Assembly (NCBI GenBank): GCA_947451445.1
Contig: CANFZJ010000109.1
Location: 1 to 8,733 of the forward strand
Direction: 5' to 3'
DNA length: 8,733 nucleotides
Source of the DNA: Comamonadaceae bacterium
Lineage (GTDB): Bacteria > Pseudomonadota > Gammaproteobacteria > Burkholderiales > Burkholderiaceae_C
Shown here: positions 6,105-8,733 of the stretch, piece after piece
Position numbering within the stretch: position 1 is the stretch's first letter
Layout of the letters: every line of letters starts with the position of its first letter
Made by a program: the position numbers and the translations under genes
Notes under the pieces: generated by a model
Told to the model about the DNA's origin: nothing
Seen by the model: the letters and a program-made list of their open reading frames with translations, nothing else
The model's database searches: none

Positions 6105-8027
6105 CTAGCCCGCCAAGCTCACTTTTACCAATGGCTTGGCTACGTTGATTTTTACCTTGAACAGTTCTTTCAACGTACTGTAATAAGCCCGGCTTTCTGC
6201 ACCAGCCCAACCTTGGGCGTATTGGTCACGGCCTTGTTTCACGATTGCTGCCGCAGGAGCTTCGCGTGGCACCAGTTTATTGATTTTGAGCACCGCATAG
6301 CCTTGCTCACCCAGATCCGCGCCTGCCCAGGCAGGCAGACTGGACGCATCGGCACGCAACGCGGCATCAACTACCTTTACAGGTTGCTGCTGCAGGTTGT
6401 CGCGCGACACCAATACGGCAGCCGCCAATGTCGCTGCGGCAGGGTTCGCCTTCCAGGTTGCGAGCTTGTCCTGGCCATCTTTTTTGGCCAGCTCGGTAGC
6501 GCGCGCGGCCACCAGCTGCATCCGCACTTGCTCTTTTACTTCGGCCAACGGCAAGGTATGTGCCGGGGTGTATTGGGTGATACGGCCGGACACCAATTGG
6601 TTAGAACCCGCATCGACCGCTTCGGTATTGCGCTTTTTCTCAATCGAATCGGCAGAGAAAATGGCATTCAGAAACTTGGGATTGGCCAACACCCCCTTAG
6701 CTCCGGGTGTCGGCGTGCGCGTAACCATAGCGGCTTGGATGCTCAGTTTGAGTCGCTCAGCCATTGGCTTGAGGCTGTCAGACTGCTCATACACGCCGTT
6801 CGTGAAGGTTTCAGCCACCTCGGCAAATTTACGCTGGGCTTGCTGGTTCTTCAGTTCAGCCTCCAGCTCTGGCCGCATTTCTTCAAAACTACGCTGTTTG
6901 GGCGCACGGATATCGGTCAACTGGATGATGTGGTAGCCAAAATCCGATTCCACAATGCCACTGATATCGCCCTTCTTCAAGGAAAAGGCAGTATCTTCGA
7001 ACGGCTTCACCATGGCGCCACGGGCAAAGAAGCCCAGGTCACCACCCTGCTCGGCCGAGCCGGTATCTTGTGAATTCTTTTTGGCAACCCCGGCGAATGC
7101 AGCAGGCGTCTTTTTCACCTCGGCCAGCAAATCTTCAGCTTTGGTACGGGCTTTTTTACGGTCATCGGCCGATGCGTCTTTGGGCGCAGCGATCAAAATA
7201 TGGCTGGCACGGCGCTCTTCTTTACCGGCCATGCGGTCGGCATTTTCTTTGTAATAGGTCTGCAGATCTGCCTCGTTGACCGAGATGCTTTTCTTGACGG
7301 CATCCATATCCAACACCATGTACTCCACCTGTGCCTGCTCTGAAGCCTGGAACAATGCCGGATGGTCTTTGTACCAAGCATCCAAATCCGCGTCGCTAGG
7401 AGAGACCTTGGCAGCAAAGTCAGCCGCTTTGAAGAGGCTGACCTGTATTTCCCGTTTTTCAAACAACGCATTCAATGCCAGATCGGCTTCCGCACCAGCG
7501 CTAAATGCAGTCACCAGCACGCCTGCCACCACCTGGCGTTGTGACAAATCGGTGCGCACCCGCGCTTCAAACATTTCAGGCGTCATGCCCTGGGCCGCCA
7601 GTAGTTGGCGGTAACGGTCCATATCCAGGCTGCCGTCGGGCTTACGCAAAGAAGCAATCGCCGAATCGTCCTGCAAGCTGTTGGCCAAGCGGCTGTCGCT
7701 GGTGACCAAACGAAATTTGGCAGCGGCAGCAGCCAACACACGCTGCTGTACCAAATTTTCAAGGGTGGCGTAGCGGGCTTCGGGGGAATCCAGTAACTTA
7801 GGGTCGATGCCAGGCTTTGACGCCATCACACGCTGCACTTCGTTGCGGTGCGCAGCATCCCAATCGGTTTGCTTGATGTCCTGACCTGCCACGGTAGCCA
7901 CCGTATCACCACCCTCGTTGAAGCGCCGAAAGCTTTCCCGTCCCCCCACCACCACGAATGCGGGAATGATCAGCAGGAACATCAAGCCCATCATGATTTT
8001 GCTGTGCTTGCGGACGAAATCAAACAT
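6105..8027 (-). CDS. ppiD: PpiD-type periplasmic folding chaperone / peptidylprolyl isomerase
   Basis: Inner-membrane-anchored chaperone that faces the periplasm and helps newly exported proteins fold. The 640 residues compare with 623 in E. coli PpiD. A short cytoplasmic tail (MFDFVRKHSK) leads into one transmembrane anchor at about 11-29 (IMMGLMFLLIIPAFVVV). A SurA-like N-terminal chaperone region runs over about 30-260. A parvulin PpiC domain spans about 271-372, with ERRASHILI at the first strand, GGDLGFFARGAMVKPFEDTAF in the middle, and ESDFGYHIIQL at the end. The C-terminal domain resumes the SurA-like fold. The ATG at 8027 places the anchor correctly and is preceded by a weak GAGAG. 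Adjacency to hupB matches E. coli. The start lies only 22 bp from a strong terminator hairpin, so how the gene is transcribed is unclear. Confidence 0.95.
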   Translation of the reverse strand: MFDFVRKHSKIMMGLMFLLIIPAFVVVGGRESFRRFNEGGDTVATVAGQDIKQTDWDAAHRNEVQRVMASKPGIDPKLLDSPEARYATLENLVQQRVLAAAAAKFRLVTSDSRLANSLQDDSAIASLRKPDGSLDMDRYRQLLAAQGMTPEMFEARVRTDLSQRQVVAGVLVTAFSAGAEADLALNALFEKREIQVSLFKAADFAAKVSPSDADLDAWYKDHPALFQASEQAQVEYMVLDMDAVKKSISVNEADLQTYYKENADRMAGKEERRASHILIAAPKDASADDRKKARTKAEDLLAEVKKTPAAFAGVAKKNSQDTGSAEQGGDLGFFARGAMVKPFEDTAFSLKKGDISGIVESDFGYHIIQLTDIRAPKQRSFEEMRPELEAELKNQQAQRKFAEVAETFTNGVYEQSDSLKPMAERLKLSIQAAMVTRTPTPGAKGVLANPKFLNAIFSADSIEKKRNTEAVDAGSNQLVSGRITQYTPAHTLPLAEVKEQVRMQLVAARATELAKKDGQDKLATWKANPAAATLAAAVLVSRDNLQQQPVKVVDAALRADASSLPAWAGADLGEQGYAVLKINKLVPREAPAAAIVKQGRDQYAQGWAGAESRAYYSTLKELFKVKINVAKPLVKVSLAG

Positions 8028-8049
8028 GGAAAATCTCTCAGAAAAACAA

Positions 8050-8074
8050 AAAGGCGAACAATTTGTTCGCCTTT
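8050..8074 (-). terminator. Intrinsic terminator between tRNA-Val and ppiD
   Basis: An 11-bp perfect inverted repeat (AAAGGCGAACA with TGTTCGCCTTT) encloses a 3-base loop. On the minus strand the stem is followed by TTG and then TTTTT, as in Rho-independent terminators. It starts 12 bp after the tRNA-Val CCA end and should end the hupB/tRNA-Val transcript. The ppiD start codon is only 22 bp further on, so it could also act as a partial terminator in a ppiD leader. Confidence 0.88.
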
Positions 8075-8086
8075 ACTGGGTGGGGG

Positions 8087-8162
8087 TGGTGGGTGCTGAC
8101 GGGCTCGAACCGCCGACCTACGCCGTGTAAGGGCGCTGCTCTACCAACTGAGCTAAGCACCC
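8087..8162 (-). tRNA. tRNA-Val (anticodon UAC)
   Basis: A 76-nt cloverleaf on the minus strand. The acceptor stem GGGTGCT pairs with AGCACCC, the D arm is AGCTCAGTTGGTAGAG, and the anticodon stem GCGCC/GGCGT encloses CTTACAC with anticodon TAC. The T arm GGCGGTTCGAGCCCGTC and an encoded CCA (8087-8089) complete it. Its 5' end lies 15 bp after the hupB stop codon, which leaves no room for a separate promoter between them, so it is likely cut out of the hupB mRNA or transcribed from a promoter inside hupB. Confidence 0.98.
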
Positions 8163-8177
8163 CCCGAAACAGAAAAC

Positions 8178-8450
8178 TCAGTTCAATGCATCTTTCAATG
8201 CCTTGCCTGGACGAAACTTTGGAACTTTTGCCGCCTTGATTTTAATCGCAGCGCCGGTACGGGGATTGCGCCCGGCACGTGCCGCGCGTTTGCCGACTGC
8301 AAAGGTACCGAATCCTACCAGCGAAACCGTGCCGCCTTTTTTCAAGGTGGCTTTGACTGCCCCGATGGTGGACTCCAGAGCGCGCGTTGCTGCAGCCTTG
8401 GAAATATCCGCCTGCTTTGCGATGTGTTCAATCAATTCGGTTTTGTTCAC
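8178..8450 (-). CDS. hupB: DNA-binding protein HU, beta type
   Basis: Small histone-like protein that binds and bends DNA as a dimer and compacts the nucleoid. The GTG at 8450 gives exactly 90 residues, the standard HU length, beginning MNKTELIEHIAKQADISKAA; a GAGG lies six bases upstream. A TTG at 8468 would add six residues with no family support. The dimerisation helices occupy about 3-38, the signature GFGTFAVGKRAARAGRNPRTG about 46-66 includes the DNA-intercalating arm tip with Arg-Asn-Pro, and the C-terminal helix ends KALKDALN. Downstream come tRNA-Val and then ppiD. The 283 bp upstream hold repeats and hairpins but no other gene, so the gene probably has a long leader or a promoter close to its start that I cannot pinpoint. 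Confidence 0.97.
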   Translation of the reverse strand: MNKTELIEHIAKQADISKAAATRALESTIGAVKATLKKGGTVSLVGFGTFAVGKRAARAGRNPRTGAAIKIKAAKVPKFRPGKALKDALN

Positions 8451-8556
8451 AAGGAGCCTCTCGCTCAAATTTATTCAGACCATCGATTTACGAATGTTTT
8501 CCACCATTTGAACTTTTGCAGCGCGCAAAAAACAAACCTTGGAAAACCATAACTTT

Positions 8557-8570
8557 GCAGCGACCGCTGC
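8557..8570. promoter_or_regulatory. 6-bp perfect inverted repeat upstream of hupB
   Basis: GCAGCG-AC-CGCTGC is a compact palindrome about 107 bp upstream of the hupB start. It overlaps one copy of the near-direct repeat at 8551-8562. It could be a regulator site or a small hairpin, but sites this short also arise by chance in GC-rich DNA. Confidence 0.3.
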
Positions 8571-8583
8571 GCATTCAATTAAA

Positions 8584-8601
8584 ACCTTGGCTGCCCAAGG
8601 T
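8584..8601 (-). terminator. Hairpin plus T-run in the hupB leader, possible weak terminator or attenuator
   Basis: On the minus strand ACCTTGG-GCAG-CCAAGGT forms a 7-bp perfect stem with a 4-base loop, followed by TTTAATTG. The stem is short and the T-tract interrupted, so termination would be weak. It could end transcription from a gene beyond the window, or act within the hupB leader. Confidence 0.35.
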
Positions 8602-8640
8602 ATTCGTCGAACTCAGTACTTTCAAGCGGCGCGGAGGCGG

Positions 8641-8671
8641 ATTCTAGACGGTTTTTAGCCAACTCCGGCAA
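8641..8671 (-). promoter_or_regulatory. Weak candidate promoter upstream of hupB
   Basis: The minus strand reads TTGCCG (8671-8666), 19 bp, then TAGAAT (8646-8641) inside GTCTAGAATCC. The -10 matches consensus at five of six positions; the -35 at four of six, but the spacer is two bases long of optimal. Nothing else supports it. Confidence 0.25.
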
Positions 8672-8733
8672 CCCGCTCGCACTTTTTAAAACACCCAAAA
8701 AACCATACCCGCGACGCACCAAAACGGACGTAC

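Larger units (their letters stand above)
8451..8733. other. Upstream/leader region of hupB, no gene seen
   Basis: No coding or RNA gene is recognisable. On the minus strand, from far to near, there is a weak promoter-like TTGCCG, 19 bp, TAGAAT (8671 to 8641); a hairpin at 8584-8601; a 6-bp inverted repeat at 8557-8570; and a near-direct repeat AACTTTTGCAGCG / AACTTTGCAGCG at 8511-8523 and 8551-8562. If the TAGAAT element is used, hupB has a leader of roughly 180 bases. An upstream gene may lie beyond the window edge. Confidence 0.5.

Noticed and set aside
6213..7073. Plus-strand open frame of 286 codons opposite ppiD
   Set aside because: Antisense shadow of a clear PpiD sequence, with no recognisable motif.
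8408..8468. Six-residue N-terminal extension of HU from TTG 8468
   Set aside because: HU is normally 90 residues and begins MNKTELI; the GTG at 8450 gives exactly this and has GAGG at correct spacing.

Overview
The window looks like an ordinary chromosomal stretch from a betaproteobacterium, most likely a Comamonadaceae member of the Rhodoferax/Polaromonas kind. The reasons are the gene order (surE-pcm-nlpD-rpoS beside hupB-tRNA-Val-ppiD-tRNA-His), the GC-rich codon use, and an AT-rich repeat inside pcm that resembles one I remember from that family. The genus is inferred from these features, not from a search. Every confident gene lies on the minus strand, so transcription runs from high to low coordinates.

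Right-hand block (about 5940-8733): a leader of roughly 280 bp with several inverted and direct repeats precedes a 90-residue HU protein (hupB). Fifteen bases after hupB comes tRNA-Val(UAC), then a strong intrinsic terminator that almost touches the start of ppiD, an inner-membrane SurA/parvulin-type chaperone of the envelope. After ppiD comes tRNA-His(GUG), with its own good sigma70-like promoter and a textbook terminator.

Middle block (about 2990-5940): a single large gene encodes a three-PAS, GGDEF, EAL protein. The EAL domain keeps all its catalytic residues. The GGDEF motif is SGDEF and the inhibitory I-site is missing, so the protein is most likely a cyclic-di-GMP phosphodiesterase. A 10-bp perfect inverted repeat lies upstream of it. 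A 103-bp element with 26-bp imperfect inverted ends, resembling a miniature inverted-repeat element, fills most of the gap between its stop codon and surE.

Left-hand block (1-2989): the conserved stress cluster surE (nucleotide phosphatase), pcm (protein-L-isoaspartate repair methyltransferase), nlpD (lipoprotein with LysM and a degenerate LytM domain, an amidase activator) and the first 172 codons of rpoS (stationary-phase sigma factor; the window ends inside it). Gaps of 15, 13 and 6 bp suggest one operon. A degenerate AT-rich repeat appears to have been absorbed in frame into the N-terminal extension of Pcm. An exact 10-bp direct repeat brackets the rpoS start codon.

I see no CRISPR array, prophage, defence island or clearly new system. 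The most interesting items are the coding repeat in pcm, the 103-bp inverted-repeat element, the terminator jammed against ppiD, and the structured hupB leader.
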